Of a stretch of 64,000 nucleotides of DNA, positions 18,734 through 27,044 are shown one piece after another. Each line of letters begins with the position of its first letter. Positions within the stretch are counted from its first letter, which is position 1. The position numbers and the translations under genes were made by a program. The notes under the pieces are model-generated. The model had not been told where the DNA came from. It saw only the letters and a list, made by a program, of their open reading frames with translations, and searched no databases. The stretch comes from Flagellimonas taeanensis (GTDB lineage Bacteria; Bacteroidota; Bacteroidia; Flavobacteriales; Flavobacteriaceae). The stretch spans positions 30,252-94,251 of the forward strand of contig NZ_QXFO01000015.1 in NCBI RefSeq assembly GCF_003584105.1. The letters are read 5' to 3'.

Positions 18734-19434
18734 TGGTCGGAAGAAAAACATCGATGAAGGTCAGAAAGATACATAGATATCTTGGCCTATTTATTGGGAT
18801 CCAGTTCCTAATGTGGACCATCAGTGGACTATATTTTAGTTGGACGGACATTGACGAGATCCATGGAGATCAATTCATCAAGGAGCATCCGGACCAGTCA
18901 GAATTTGGGAATTTAATTGCTCCCAATGGACACGGGAACGTTAAAATCAAATCTTTGGAAATGAGAAATATAGGGGGAAGTCCCTATTATTGGATCAATG
19001 GCGGGGTTTTGATGGATGCACAAACGGGGGAGATCAAAAAGGGTATCGATGAACAACAGGCCTTAGCCGTTGCTTCACAGTATATGTTGCCCGAACTTAA
19101 GGTCAAAAGTGTTGAAAGACTCACCCAAACAGGTGGGCAGCACGAGTATCGTGGACGTCCATTACCGGCCTATGTGATCACCTATGAAACGGATGAAAAC
19201 CTTAAAGCGTATGTCTCAGAGACCGATGGGTCGTTTCAACGTGTAAGGCATCGGTCCTGGAGATGGTTCGATTTTTTGTGGATGACCCATACTATGGACT
19301 ATGAGGGACGGGACGATTTTAACACCATGGTTTTACGGATTTTTTCCCTGATGGGATTGATTACCGTTTTGAGCGGATTCTTGTTGTGGTATGTCAGCTC
19401 ACCAACGATCAGAAAATTATGGAAAAGGCGATAG
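18733..19434 (+). CDS. PepSY domain membrane protein
   Basis: The 233-residue product has an N-terminal transmembrane helix preceded by MKVRKIHRYLGLFIG, a layout usual for PepSY-associated membrane proteins, then a periplasmic PepSY-like domain (about residues 90-180) with YVITYETDENLKAYVSETDG, and a C-terminal helix (about 200-222). The ATG at 18754 matches the family start better than the one at 18733. PepSY membrane proteins are often linked to reductase or metal-uptake chemistry; within this island a part in periplasmic metal redox is possible but inferred. Confidence 0.8.
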   Translation: MVGRKTSMKVRKIHRYLGLFIGIQFLMWTISGLYFSWTDIDEIHGDQFIKEHPDQSEFGNLIAPNGHGNVKIKSLEMRNIGGSPYYWINGGVLMDAQTGEIKKGIDEQQALAVASQYMLPELKVKSVERLTQTGGQHEYRGRPLPAYVITYETDENLKAYVSETDGSFQRVRHRSWRWFDFLWMTHTMDYEGRDDFNTMVLRIFSLMGLITVLSGFLLWYVSSPTIRKLWKRR

Positions 19435-19520
19435 TTCAAACACATTGACATATTATTTGGCAAAGGACTCCTTAGGAGCAAATAGTTGACTATTGTGCCA
19501 GTTGAACCATTTTTGGAAAA

Positions 19521-19703
19521 ATGAGCGAACTTAGGAGGCAAAGACGAAAGAAAAAAAGGGGGCTGGCGAAAAGGAAACGGGACCCGGCCAAGAATAGAAA
19601 GGAAAAAAGAATGAAAATCCTTGGCATATTGGCCTTGATATTGATCGTTATATTGGCAGTGGTCGTCATTTTTTTGAAGGCCCTGTGGAAATTCACTGCA
19701 TGA
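19521..19703 (+). CDS. Small basic single-pass membrane protein
   Basis: This 60-residue protein has a very basic first half (runs of Arg and Lys in residues 5-31) and one hydrophobic helix (about 32-54). I do not recognise it. It ends one base before the AraC-type regulator gene, so it may be translationally coupled. The strongly biased base composition of the first half means it could be a chance frame, but the spacing speaks for a real gene. Confidence 0.45.
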   Translation: MSELRRQRRKKKRGLAKRKRDPAKNRKEKRMKILGILALILIVILAVVVIFLKALWKFTA

Positions 19704-19704
19704 T

Positions 19705-20292
19705 ATGGAAGTTGGGTCCAGTAAATCGAAAGATGTGTTGTACATCAAAAACATGGTCTGTCCGAGATGCATCATGGCCGTCAAAGGTATTTTGGACGAT
19801 GAGGGCATTCCCTATATGAATGTGTCGTTGGGTGAAATAACCCTCAATGGGAAAATCACGCCTGAAAAACGGGAAGGTCTCAACGAACGACTTGAGAAAA
19901 TTGGATTTACGATCATCAACGATCGTAAAGGTCAGTTGATAGAACAGATCAAAAACCTAGTGATTGAGGCGATACACTACACCGGACCCATGGAAAAGGT
20001 CAAATGGCCCGAATACCTTTCCGATGGATTGCATCTTGACTATAAGTATCTTAGTTCGCTGTTTTCCGCGGTGGAAAGCATTACCTTGGAGCAATATATC
20101 ATCAACCAAAAGATTGAAAAGATCAAAGAGTTTCTTGTTTATGACGAATTGGGCTTAAAAGAAATAGCGTTTCAATTGGACTATAGCAGCGTTGCCTATT
20201 TAAGCAACCAATTTAAAAAAGTAACTGGAATGACACCTACACAATTTAAGAAAAGTGCCATTCAAAATAGAATATCGCTTGATGATATTTAA
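19705..20292 (+). CDS. AraC-type regulator with N-terminal HMA-like metal-binding domain
   Basis: This 195-residue protein has an N-terminal domain with NMVCPRC at about residues 15-21, similar to a heavy-metal-associated (HMA) fold, and a C-terminal AraC-family helix-turn-helix domain (about 110-190). The latter has LEQYIINQKIEKIKEFL, LGLKEIAFQLDYSSVAYLSNQF and KKVTGMTPTQFK, which are the usual two HTH units. The fusion suggests a cytosolic regulator that senses Cu(I) or a similar soft metal by the Cys-x-x-Cys pair. It lies between the efflux operon and the HMA/CopA genes and is the best candidate for local control of the island. Its operator is unknown. Confidence 0.85.
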   Translation: MEVGSSKSKDVLYIKNMVCPRCIMAVKGILDDEGIPYMNVSLGEITLNGKITPEKREGLNERLEKIGFTIINDRKGQLIEQIKNLVIEAIHYTGPMEKVKWPEYLSDGLHLDYKYLSSLFSAVESITLEQYIINQKIEKIKEFLVYDELGLKEIAFQLDYSSVAYLSNQFKKVTGMTPTQFKKSAIQNRISLDDI

Positions 20293-20496
20293 CCTCTACC
20301 ATTAAGGGCGCAATACCTTTCCAAGGAACCAGCTTCCTAAACGCTATTTAAAAAACATCTTTCTTCGCAAATGGGTCAAGGTTTGTTTTTTTTCAAACAA
20401 TGCCCTTATACAGAAAGTGTTACTTTTCCCATACGTGTTGGAACCAACATTGTTGATTCTAGGTGTAAAATTGTTAAAATAAAAAATGATCACAAC

Positions 20497-20721
20497 ATGA
20501 AAAGAAGATACCAAATAGAAGGAATGACTTGTGATGGCTGTAGGGGGCACGTTGAAGAAGCTCTTTTCAATGTGGCCGGTGTAGCCGATGTAGCGGTCGA
20601 TCTAAAAAACGCAGAAGCTACAGTGGAGTCGCAATTTGAGGTCCCCCTTGAAAAGCTACAAAAGGCATTGGAAAATAAGGGGGGTCAATATAAAATACAA
20701 GCGATGAACAAAGCCAATTGA
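20497..20721 (+). CDS. HMA-domain copper chaperone
   Basis: The 74-residue product is a complete heavy-metal-associated domain: a beta strand, GMTCDGC (residues 9-15) with its Cys pair, a helix, and later strands with VAVDLKNAEATVES. It is the size of CopZ-type chaperones that carry Cu(I) to P-type ATPases. The start at ATG 20497 was chosen because it gives the normal domain; an open frame extends 42 codons upstream without recognisable sequence. It lies upstream of the CopA gene, its likely partner. Confidence 0.85.
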   Translation: MKRRYQIEGMTCDGCRGHVEEALFNVAGVADVAVDLKNAEATVESQFEVPLEKLQKALENKGGQYKIQAMNKAN

Positions 20722-20832
20722 ACCGATATACGATAACTGGGACAGGTAAATTGTCAGGCCTACAATTGGAATGGAACAATACAATACTCGAAAGTCAAGG
20801 AATAATCACAATAACCAGATAAAATTTGCACA

Positions 20833-21396
20833 ATGGAAGATAGTCAAAGGAAATCCAATAATTATTTAAAGTTTTTTGCGATGATTGGTACTTCAATGGT
20901 CGCCATGTTTTTTTTAATGTACACCCACTCATATCAAATCATTGATCACTTTTGGTATAGTGAGACTAGATTTTTCATGACTTTGATTATGGGGGGATCG
21001 ATGATCATTATTATGCTGCTATATATGCTACAGATGTATAAAGACCGACGCAAGAACATGTCAATATTAGCCTTGGGTGTTTTGTTGATTGCAGGTGGGA
21101 TATGGCTGGTCAGGAGTCAGGTCACCGTATCAGGAGTCGACTACATGGAAGGAATGATACCCCATCATTCCATTGCTATTTTGACCAGTGAACGTTCTCA
21201 AATAAAAGATGTCAGGGTACGGGAGCTTGCCAATGAAATTATCAAGGCACAACGCAGGGAGATAATGGAAATGCAGTGGTTGATAAACGACATTAAGGAA
21301 AATGGAATAGTGGAAACCGAAGCAGGAAAAGAAAAGCGGCCTATTCCTAAATTCGAGGGATCGCTTAGCGAAGAAACAAAGAATCTGGCCGAATGA
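20833..21396 (+). CDS. DUF305 membrane protein
   Basis: This 187-residue protein has three hydrophobic segments (about residues 12-30, 45-62, 77-92) followed by a DUF305 domain with YMEGMIPHHSIAILTSE, the hallmark MIPHH, and a helix IIKAQRREIMEMQWLI. DUF305 proteins are frequent in copper- and mercury-resistance clusters and the paired His and Met residues suggest metal binding. The function is not established. The gene lies in the copper island between the HMA chaperone and copA. Confidence 0.85.
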   Translation: MEDSQRKSNNYLKFFAMIGTSMVAMFFLMYTHSYQIIDHFWYSETRFFMTLIMGGSMIIIMLLYMLQMYKDRRKNMSILALGVLLIAGGIWLVRSQVTVSGVDYMEGMIPHHSIAILTSERSQIKDVRVRELANEIIKAQRREIMEMQWLINDIKENGIVETEAGKEKRPIPKFEGSLSEETKNLAE

Positions 21397-21661
21397 GAGG
21401 CGATTATTTACTACCAATGTTCTTGTTTTGCCCCAAGTTCACTACAATGGTTTGTCCTATCGAATATATTCTAAACTGATCGGTGCAAATTCTCCAAAAA
21501 AGATTGACGTGGGCGAACCTGATTTCATAGATGTTGCCGAATTCTATAAACCACTCACCAATTATTAGTACTTGACGAGGAAAGATAAAAGTTGATTTTT
21601 CGGAAAATTCTACAACTCTTTCAGTAAATAACGTAACAGTCCATTTTAGGTCTATTCTGAA

Positions 21662-21678
21662 ATTTGTACCATACAAAT
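21662..21678. promoter_or_regulatory. Palindrome before copA, candidate operator
   Basis: ATTTGTA-CCA-TACAAAT is a perfect inverted repeat with 7-base arms that ends 11 bases before the copA start codon. Its place over the likely transcription start suggests a regulator-binding site for metal control. No second copy was identified in the island, so the identity of the binding protein is open. Confidence 0.4.
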
Positions 21679-21689
21679 CGGAGTAGAAA

Positions 21690-23948
21690 ATGGATGCAAT
21701 CGATATTATTGAGGACACCGAAAGGAAAGCGAAGATGGTGTCAAAAAAATCTTTCCCGGTCACTGGAATGACCTGTGCTGCCTGTGCATCCAGCGTGGAA
21801 TCCATGCTGGGCCATACCGAAGGGGTCTACAATGCCAGTGTCAACTTTGCCAACAGTATGGTCCTTGTGGAGTATGACAGTGCTATGGACCTAAGCGATC
21901 TTCAAAATGCGGTACGTCAAATCGGTTATGATATAATTGTGGATGCCGAGGATCCTACCGAAGTACAGGAAGAGCTTTCGAAAAAGCATTATGTATCCAT
22001 AAAAAAGCGAACCCTTTGGTCCGCTATTTTGACACTTCCCATTTTCCTTCTGGGGATGTTTTTTATGGATTGGGTCCCGGGTAGGTGGATTTCGTTGGTA
22101 CTTGCCGTTCCTATCCTGTTCTGGTTTGGCCGAAGCTTTTTCATAAATGCCTTCAAACAGGCCAGATTCGGTAAGGCCAATATGGATACCTTGGTCGCAC
22201 TCAGTACGGGCATTGCCTTTTTGTTCAGTGCATTCAATACCTTTTTTCCTGAATTTTGGCTCAGTAAACGCATGGAACCCCATGTATATTATGAGGCGGC
22301 CACAGTGATCATCACCTTTATTTCATTGGGGAAATTATTGGAAGAAAAGGCGAAATCAAATACATCCTCCGCCATAAAGAAATTGATAGGGTTGCAGCCC
22401 AAGACCTTAAAGGTGATAGCAGATGGGGAGGAAAGGGAAATCCCTATTTCTTCGGTCAAGGTAGGTCAAACGATATTGGTCAGACCGGGAGAGAAAATCC
22501 CTGTGGATGGAACGGTGTCCAAAGGAAGTTCCTATGTTGATGAAAGTATGATCACAGGCGAACCCGTCCCTGTAGAAAAGACAAAGGATGAAAAAGTTTT
22601 TGCCGGTACCGTAAACCAAAAAGGAAGCTTTCAGTTTGTAGCTGACCGGGTGGGAGGGGAGACCCTTTTGTCCCAGATCATCAAGATGGTGCAGGAAGCA
22701 CAGGGGAGCAAAGCGCCCGTACAAAAATTGGTGGACAGGATTGCCGGTATTTTTGTTCCCGTGGTAATGACGATTTCACTGGTGACATTTATCACCTGGA
22801 TGTTCCTGGGAGGTGAGGACGCTTTTACCCATGCACTGTTGACCGCAGTTGCCGTATTGGTAATAGCTTGTCCCTGTGCGCTGGGTTTGGCAACCCCCAC
22901 GGCCATCATGGTGGGAATCGGCAAGGGGGCCGACCACAATATTCTCATCAAAGATGCGGAAAGCCTGGAGTTGGGTTACAAAGTGAATGCCATTGTCCTG
23001 GATAAAACGGGTACCATAACTGAAGGAAAGCCTGTGGTGACCGATATGGTCTTTGCGGACCATGTGACCGATCACAGGGCCCTGGAGCAAATTTTATATG
23101 CCATGGAAGGACAGTCCGAACATCCCTTGGCTGAAGCCGTGGTCTCCTTTTTAAAAAATAGAAAGGTAAATCCGGTCGAAATTTTGAACTTCAATAGTAT
23201 TACAGGAAAAGGTGTTCGCGCTGAGGCATTGGATGGAACCCAATACCTTGTGGGCAATCATAAGTTGATGGTCGAAAAAGGAATCGCCATGGATGACAAC
23301 CTGGGGCACATGGTCGAAGGGTTAGAGCAGGAGGCCAAAACGGTCATATACTTTGGCGGTGGAGGCAAGGTGAAGGCGATTTTGACCATTATGGATAGTA
23401 TAAAGGAATCCTCAAAGGAAGCCATACGGGAAATGCAGGGGAATGGTATGGAAGTTTACATGATGACCGGTGATAACAAGATGACCGCCGAAGCCGTATC
23501 ACAACAGGTGGGTATCAAAAGCTATGAAGCCGAAGTACTCCCATCAGAGAAAGCTGATTTTGTGAAAAGGCTTCAAGAAAGTGGAAAGGTGGTCGCCATG
23601 GTGGGCGATGGTATCAATGATTCGCAGGCACTTGCCCAAGCAGATGTCAGTATCGCGATGGGCAAAGGGTCCGACATTGCCATGGATGTCGCGAAAATGA
23701 CCTTGATCACCTCTGATTTAAATGCCATTCCCAAAGCGTTGAAGCTCTCCCATAAGACCGTTATAGGTATAAGGCAAAATCTTTTTTGGGCCTTTATATA
23801 CAATATCATTGGAATTCCTATAGCTGCAGGGCTGCTGTATCCGATCAATGGATTTTTGTTAGATCCGATGATAGCTGGTGCCGCTATGGCTTTTAGCAGT
23901 GTATCGGTCGTATTGAACAGTTTGAGGCTTAAAACGATTAAACTATAG
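21690..23948 (+). CDS. copA: CopA-type Cu(I)-exporting P1B-type ATPase
   Basis: This 752-residue protein is predicted to export Cu(I) (or Ag(I)) from the cytoplasm. It has one N-terminal HMA domain with GMTCAAC (residues 26-32), eight expected membrane helices, the actuator TGEP, the metal-site CPC at about residues 394-396, the phosphorylation site DKTGT (438-442), SEHP and GDGIND. CPC and the HMA domain separate it from the CPH-type pump at 2894. A GGAG lies 7 bases before the ATG at 21690, an unusually good ribosome-binding site for this phylum; ATG at 21735 is a possible alternative. It is flanked by two free HMA domains. Confidence 0.95.
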   Translation: MDAIDIIEDTERKAKMVSKKSFPVTGMTCAACASSVESMLGHTEGVYNASVNFANSMVLVEYDSAMDLSDLQNAVRQIGYDIIVDAEDPTEVQEELSKKHYVSIKKRTLWSAILTLPIFLLGMFFMDWVPGRWISLVLAVPILFWFGRSFFINAFKQARFGKANMDTLVALSTGIAFLFSAFNTFFPEFWLSKRMEPHVYYEAATVIITFISLGKLLEEKAKSNTSSAIKKLIGLQPKTLKVIADGEEREIPISSVKVGQTILVRPGEKIPVDGTVSKGSSYVDESMITGEPVPVEKTKDEKVFAGTVNQKGSFQFVADRVGGETLLSQIIKMVQEAQGSKAPVQKLVDRIAGIFVPVVMTISLVTFITWMFLGGEDAFTHALLTAVAVLVIACPCALGLATPTAIMVGIGKGADHNILIKDAESLELGYKVNAIVLDKTGTITEGKPVVTDMVFADHVTDHRALEQILYAMEGQSEHPLAEAVVSFLKNRKVNPVEILNFNSITGKGVRAEALDGTQYLVGNHKLMVEKGIAMDDNLGHMVEGLEQEAKTVIYFGGGGKVKAILTIMDSIKESSKEAIREMQGNGMEVYMMTGDNKMTAEAVSQQVGIKSYEAEVLPSEKADFVKRLQESGKVVAMVGDGINDSQALAQADVSIAMGKGSDIAMDVAKMTLITSDLNAIPKALKLSHKTVIGIRQNLFWAFIYNIIGIPIAAGLLYPINGFLLDPMIAGAAMAFSSVSVVLNSLRLKTIKL

Positions 23949-23969
23949 TAATTTTCTAATTTAAAATCG

Positions 23970-24185
23970 ATGAACATGAGTACATTACAATTCAAATCAA
24001 ATATTAAGTGCAGTGGGTGTGCCAATACCGTAAAACCATTTTTGGATAAGGTGGATGGCGTGACCGATTGGTCTGTTGACTTTGCCTCCCAAGACAAATT
24101 GTTGACCGTACAGACTACAAGTGCTACGGAAGAGGAAATCACTTCTGCTGTTGAATCGGCTGGATATCATTTGACCAAGAAATAA
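23970..24185 (+). CDS. HMA-domain metallochaperone
   Basis: This 71-residue protein (69 from the second ATG at 23976) is a free heavy-metal-associated domain with KCSGCANTV carrying the Cys-x-x-Cys pair and a typical ending SAVESAGYHLTKK. It lies 21 bases after copA and is surely in the same transcript. It differs from the chaperone at 20497 in lacking the GMTC form, so the two may serve different partners. It is the last recognised gene of the copper island. Confidence 0.85.
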   Translation: MNMSTLQFKSNIKCSGCANTVKPFLDKVDGVTDWSVDFASQDKLLTVQTTSATEEEITSAVESAGYHLTKK

Positions 24186-24762
24186 AGGAATGTCCAGAAG
24201 AATATATTAAATGGTTCGAATAGGGTTGGGGGTTACCTTAATCCTATTCGGGTTGTATAAGTTTATTGGATTTTTCTACACAACTTCGGTATAGGCATGG
24301 TCATTGGTAGTATTGAAAACATCGTAAGATTCAGGTATCACTGCAATCAAAACCTCTAAACTTGATTGTGTCCATCATGTAAGGTGGACCAGTAATGGCT
24401 TGGCTGGAACACTGGTGGCAAAAATCTAAATCTTGTAATTTATACAGCTAGTTTAAAAATGACAATCAAAGTTCTTATTATATCTGCTTGTCGATAGGGC
24501 GAATAGATACTCATCTTGTTTGTGATGAGATTTTGAACTCACAAAAATTCCTTTGTCTATTTTGATTTAAAATTAAATAAAACAAGATGGTGTGGTTTGA
24601 TTTTAAATATCGATATTTACGTTGTGAAAATCATTATTTCACACGAAGATGTCCTATGGGATGTCCTATTTTGGGAAAATCGACATAATATTCTGGATAT
24701 TAATGGGTTAGCGCCTCTTCAAGAGGTCAGTCATCCCGACGAACCACTAAATAGGTGGTATC

Positions 24763-24804
24763 AAAGCACTGTCAACTGACTGATTGACAGTGCTTTTTGT
24801 TTTT
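24763..24804 (+). terminator. Strong rho-independent terminator
   Basis: A perfect 13-base stem (AAAGCACTGTCAA at 24763-24775 and its complement at 24784-24796) with an 8-base loop is followed by a T-rich run. It reads on the plus strand and is preceded by two smaller hairpins, so it may end an uncharacterised RNA as well as read-through from the copper operon. Confidence 0.75.
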
Positions 24805-24849
24805 ATTGCATTCAATTGAATTCATTTAAAACCATATAAAAGGTGTAGA

Positions 24850-24868
24850 GTTCGGTGAATGGTTCGGT
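24850..24868. repeat. Direct repeat GTTCGGT, 12-base spacing
   Basis: GTTCGGT occurs at 24850-24856 and 24862-24868, one helical turn apart, about 90 bases before the integrase start. This is a possible arm-type binding site for the integrase or a site for its regulator. Confidence 0.3.
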
Positions 24869-24915
24869 ACGTTCATTGTGCATAATTTAGATAGCGTTTG
24901 ACGCTGTTCATGGGT

Positions 24916-24941
24916 GTTTTGCAAACCTGTTTTGTCAAACC
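24916..24941. repeat. Tandem near-repeat before the integrase gene
   Basis: GTTTTGCAAACC (24916-24927) is followed at once by GTTTTGTCAAACC (24929-24941). These two copies lie 16 bases before the integrase ATG and could be integrase-binding or autoregulatory sites. Confidence 0.3.
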
Positions 24942-24956
24942 CAAAAGTTATGTATT

Positions 24957-26192
24957 ATGCGCAATTCCAACACATTAAAAGTACTGCTCTTCACTCGGGA
25001 CATTTCAAGTAATCCCCAAAAGCTGACCATTTATGCCCGCATCACCGTCAACGGAAAACGTGCAGAAATAAGTCTTAAACGATATGTTTCGGTGAATGAA
25101 TGGGACGAAAACAAGGGAAGGCTCCATGGTCTGACCCACAAGGCCCGTTTATTGAACAGCTACCTTGATGAGGTGTATGCTGCAATAATGGACACCCATA
25201 AGGTATTGTTGCGGGAAGAAAAGGTAATCACGGCACAGGCCATCAAAGCCCGTTATCTAGGGCAGGACGAGCAACATAGTACCCTTCATGAACTTATCGA
25301 GTATCATAATAAAACACAAAAGAGTGTGCTCCGCCCCGGAACGATGAAGAACTATTACGGGACCAAAAAGTATCTTTTTCGCTTTTTGGAATCCAAATAC
25401 AAACTCCCCGACATCCGATTGAAACAATTGAACTATAAGTTCATTACTGATTTTGAACACTATCTATTGAACGGCCCACAACTCCAAAAGGGAAAGAAAT
25501 GTACCAATAATGGCGCTATGAAACACTTGGAGCGTTTAATGAAAATGGTCAAGCTGGGCGTTAAGTTGGAATGGTTGGACAAAGACCCCTTCATTAACTA
25601 TAAGCTCAGATTTCATAAAACTGAACGAAGTTATCTTACGGAAAGGGAACTTAGGCGCATTGAAGAAACGGACTTCACTGGATTAGGCTATGAAAAAGTC
25701 AAAGATGCATTCCTTTTCGCCTGTTATACTGGCCTATCCTATATCGATGTCCGGGAACTTGAAAAGAATCAATTGGTACTTGGTATTGATGGAAACCAAT
25801 GGATTTATACCAAAAGGGAAAAAACATCGGAAAGTGTAAAGCTGCCCTTATTGCCCAAAGCAAAAGAAATCATTGAAAAGTATTGGGACAGCCCTGAGAC
25901 CGATACAAAAGTGATACCTGTGCTCTCCAACCAGAAGACAAACAAATATCTAAAGGAAATTGCTAAGGCTTGTGGTATTTACAAAACCATATCCTTTCAT
26001 TCGGCTAGGCACACATTTGCAACAACGGTAACCTTGTCCAATGGAGTCCCTATAGAAACCGTTTCAAAAATGCTCGGTCATACCAAACTGTCCACCACAC
26101 AAATCTATGCAAGGGTATTGGAACATAAGATAGGGGAGGACATGCAAAACCTTATAGAACATATGCAGACCAAAAAAGCAGCCGAAGGATGA
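24957..26192 (+). CDS. Tyrosine-type integrase of a Bacteroidota mobile element
   Basis: This 411-residue tyrosine recombinase has an N-terminal arm-binding domain (about 1-100), a core-binding SAM-like domain (about 105-205) and a catalytic domain (about 210-400). The catalytic Arg is seen in ACYTGLSYIDVREL-like context, where Ser-Tyr-Ile replaces the usual Gly-Leu-Arg, a feature shared with CTnDOT-type integrases. SFHSARHTFATT, GHTKLSTTQIYAR and the tyrosine of the latter are intact. It should catalyse integration and excision of the element that carries the mobilisation genes after it. The start codon ATG at 24957 follows a pair of direct repeats. Confidence 0.92.
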   Translation: MRNSNTLKVLLFTRDISSNPQKLTIYARITVNGKRAEISLKRYVSVNEWDENKGRLHGLTHKARLLNSYLDEVYAAIMDTHKVLLREEKVITAQAIKARYLGQDEQHSTLHELIEYHNKTQKSVLRPGTMKNYYGTKKYLFRFLESKYKLPDIRLKQLNYKFITDFEHYLLNGPQLQKGKKCTNNGAMKHLERLMKMVKLGVKLEWLDKDPFINYKLRFHKTERSYLTERELRRIEETDFTGLGYEKVKDAFLFACYTGLSYIDVRELEKNQLVLGIDGNQWIYTKREKTSESVKLPLLPKAKEIIEKYWDSPETDTKVIPVLSNQKTNKYLKEIAKACGIYKTISFHSARHTFATTVTLSNGVPIETVSKMLGHTKLSTTQIYARVLEHKIGEDMQNLIEHMQTKKAAEG

Positions 26193-26210
26193 TAAGGTTG
26201 TATTCATTCG

Positions 26211-26226
26211 GTCCCGCTTGCGGGAC
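26211..26226. repeat. Hairpin GTCCCGC-TT-GCGGGAC
   Basis: A perfect 7-base inverted repeat with a 2-base loop lies 18 bases after the integrase stop. No T run follows it, so it is more likely a structural or protein-binding site than a terminator. Confidence 0.4.
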
Positions 26227-26243
26227 GTAGGAATAGCAAGAGG

Positions 26244-26267
26244 GTGATGCGCAAAATGCGCCATCAC
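26244..26267. repeat. Hairpin of 10 base pairs with one bulge after the integrase
   Basis: GTGATGCGCA (26244-26253) pairs with TGCGCCATCAC (26257-26267) apart from one bulged base. GTTGTTTTC follows, so it may end the integrase transcript, or form part of a recombination or transfer origin together with the hairpin at 26211. Confidence 0.4.
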
Positions 26268-26407
26268 GGTTGTTTTCGGGTCTTCAACAAGTTGAAAACC
26301 AGTTGATTGAATTGATTTTGAAATTCTGTACAAAAATCGGGGCTACAGTAGACTTTTTTGAAATCTACAGTAAACCCTTTGGGAAGCCCTATAAACACTG
26401 GAAATTT

Positions 26408-26428
26408 TTGACGCAAAAATTGACGCAA
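26408..26428. repeat. Direct repeat TTGACGCAA before the mobilisation genes
   Basis: TTGACGCAA occurs at 26408-26416 and 26420-26428, spaced 12 bases apart, 27 bases before the BfmA-like start. Helically phased repeats at this place suggest a binding site for the mobilisation protein, possibly part of the transfer origin. Confidence 0.35.
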
Positions 26429-26454
26429 TTTCACTAAAAAACAAAATCGCACCC

Positions 26455-27039
26455 ATGGAAAAGCAAAAAACAAATGAGAGAACAAAGAAAGGAAGCGGTG
26501 GTTATTCCAATATCACCGTAAAGAAGCAAACGGCCACACGCTTTCGCAGTTATTCAAAGAAGTTCAACAAATCCCATAGCGAGGTATTGGATGGAATGAT
26601 ACAATACTTCAAGGAGAACAACCTTGACCCTTTTGGAGAGGGCACAAAGATCATTCTTGACAGTATCAAAAAGTTGGAGCGTCAGATGATGAAAAAATTC
26701 GATAGGCTCATTGCCATTATCAAGAACATGGAAAAGACCAGTATCCGGCCCACCTATGAAATGGTACTCATTCTTTACGAGGCCTATGTAAAGGATGGGA
26801 GGAAACCCAAACGTGAACCAGTCCAAATTCAGGAGGAACGAATGGATTTTTTGGAGCCTAGAAACACCGTTCCAAAAGTGGAGCATGATAGAATGCTGCA
26901 AGATTTTGAAAGCTATAAGAAACGCTGCAATGAAATCCTCAACAATGTGGAGAAGGTAGAGCCTATGATGGGAAAGCCATATCTGAAAATCAATATGGGC
27001 ATCGGGGATTTTGAAAGCTTGAAATATCAATTAAAATAA
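26455..27039 (+). CDS. bfmA: BfmA/BtgA-family mobilisation accessory protein
   Basis: This 194-residue protein has a small N-terminal DNA-binding region with SNITVKKQTATRFRSYSKKFNKSH, like a ribbon-helix-helix fold, then a helical part with KLERQMMKKFDRLIAIIKNME and a charged C-terminus. It resembles the BfmA/BtgA mobilisation proteins of Bacteroidota mobilisable transposons, which bind the transfer origin and help the relaxase. It precedes the relaxase gene by 5 bases, the usual order. The family assignment is from pattern memory. Confidence 0.8.
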   Translation: MEKQKTNERTKKGSGGYSNITVKKQTATRFRSYSKKFNKSHSEVLDGMIQYFKENNLDPFGEGTKIILDSIKKLERQMMKKFDRLIAIIKNMEKTSIRPTYEMVLILYEAYVKDGRKPKREPVQIQEERMDFLEPRNTVPKVEHDRMLQDFESYKKRCNEILNNVEKVEPMMGKPYLKINMGIGDFESLKYQLK

Positions 27040-27044
27040 TAGCC

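Larger units (their letters stand above)
24186..24956. other. Gene-poor junction between copper island and integrase
   Basis: No gene is supported in these 771 bases. A 27-codon frame at 24211-24294 encodes one hydrophobic helix but overlaps an 8-base inverted repeat (24217-24224 with 24243-24250), so it may be chance. A hairpin CTCATC-GATGAG lies near 24510. From about 24714 three successive small inverted repeats (CCTCTTCAAGAGG, ACCACTAAATAGGTGGT and the terminator stem) suggest the 3' end of a structured transcript. Two sets of short direct repeats lie close to the integrase start. The left attachment site of the mobile module at 24957 is expected here. Confidence 0.4.

Noticed and set aside
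21404..21805. 133-codon minus-strand ORF overlapping the copA start
   Set aside because: Antisense to the HMA domain of copA and without recognisable sequence; a shadow frame.
24211..24294. 27-codon hydrophobic ORF after the HMA gene
   Set aside because: Overlaps an inverted repeat and is too short to separate from chance.
24597..24779. 60-codon ORF before the integrase
   Set aside because: It runs through three hairpins and ends inside the terminator stem; no family likeness.
24700..24780. tRNA or tmRNA 3' end as integration target
   Set aside because: No T-loop GTTCRA sequence, no acceptor-stem pairing and no CCA-like end could be fitted.
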